NCBI GenBank assembly: GCA_029983555.1
Contig: JASBZH010000039.1
Span: 1 to 13,049 of the forward strand
DNA from: Peptoniphilus sp.
Lineage (GTDB): Bacteria > Bacillota > Clostridia > Tissierellales > Peptoniphilaceae
DNA length: 13,049 nucleotides
Direction of reading: 5' to 3'
In this document: piece after piece, positions 13,002 to 13,049 of the stretch
Position numbering within the stretch: the stretch's first letter is position 1
Layout of the letters: each line of letters starts with the position of its first letter
Notes under the pieces: model-generated
What the model was told of the DNA's origin: nothing
Databases searched by the model: none
The model's input: only the letters and a program-made list of their open reading frames with translations
Program-made: the position numbers and the translations under genes

Positions 13002-13046
13002 GTAGAATTTACATAGTTTTTAAAATTATATAAATTCTACTTTTTT
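13000..13046 (+). terminator. Long AT-rich inverted repeat with plus-strand T-tract
   Basis: AAGTAGAATTTA (13000-13011) and TAAATTCTACTT (13031-13042) are perfect 12-bp inverted arms. After a C-A mismatch the inner bases 13013-13018 and 13024-13029 add six more pairs, including one G-T. On the plus strand six T residues (13041-13046) overlap and follow the 3' arm, as in an intrinsic terminator. The left arm overlaps the -35 of the tRNA-Cys promoter by two bases, so a regulatory role is also possible. The window ends just after it. Confidence 0.5.
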
Positions 13047-13049
13047 ATT

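Noticed and set aside
1..13049. CRISPR arrays, insertion sequences, phage or toxin-antitoxin modules
   Set aside because: No regularly spaced direct repeats, transposase, integrase or small paired-gene signatures were seen. The gene content is mostly housekeeping and vitamin-related.

Overview
The window looks like chromosomal DNA from an AT-rich, Gram-positive anaerobe of the Firmicutes, possibly a Tissierellia/Peptoniphilaceae-type organism. This rests on the low GC, strong AGGAGG-type ribosome binding sites, a T-box leader, ECF-type vitamin uptake and the style of the lipoprotein signals. The family is a guess from overall character, not from a database match.

Layout. (1) 1-1140, plus strand: a decayed gene for a secreted protein (about 122-510), then an intact lipoprotein gene (587-1084) sharing the same C-terminal domain. 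A strong, probably bidirectional hairpin terminator (about 1104-1139) follows. (2) 1145-4697, minus strand: a compact five-gene cluster. In transcription order it holds a TRIC/UPF0126 membrane protein, an MTH1187-type thiamine-binding protein, a P1-family (DmpA/NylC/ThnT) self-cleaving hydrolase, an ECF transporter S component and a type III pantothenate kinase homologue. An intrinsic-terminator-like hairpin sits between genes two and three. (3) 4707-4780: two outward-facing extended -10 promoters. (4) 4800-12856, plus strand: an MTA/SAH deaminase-type amidohydrolase, trpS, an orphan lipoprotein, a valine-type T-box leader, valS, folC and a HAD hydrolase. The last three overlap or nearly abut. 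(5) 12888-12961, minus strand: tRNA-Cys(GCA) with its own terminator and a near-consensus promoter. A long AT-rich inverted repeat closes the window.

How the genes may work together. The minus-strand cluster is the most interesting part. A P1 hydrolase with an Asn-Thr self-cleavage site, as in the known pantetheine hydrolase ThnT and the nylon hydrolase NylC, lies next to a vitamin-type ECF S component and a CoaX homologue. This suggests salvage of pantothenate from pantetheine or related beta-alanyl amides. The CoaX homologue keeps its GxDR and GGxIxPG regions but is altered at three conserved nucleotide-binding motifs, so it may be a divergent kinase or a non-catalytic pantothenate-binding protein. 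On the plus strand, uncharged tRNA-Val should control readthrough into valS-folC-HAD through the T-box. No CRISPR array, insertion sequence, phage gene or integration site was seen.
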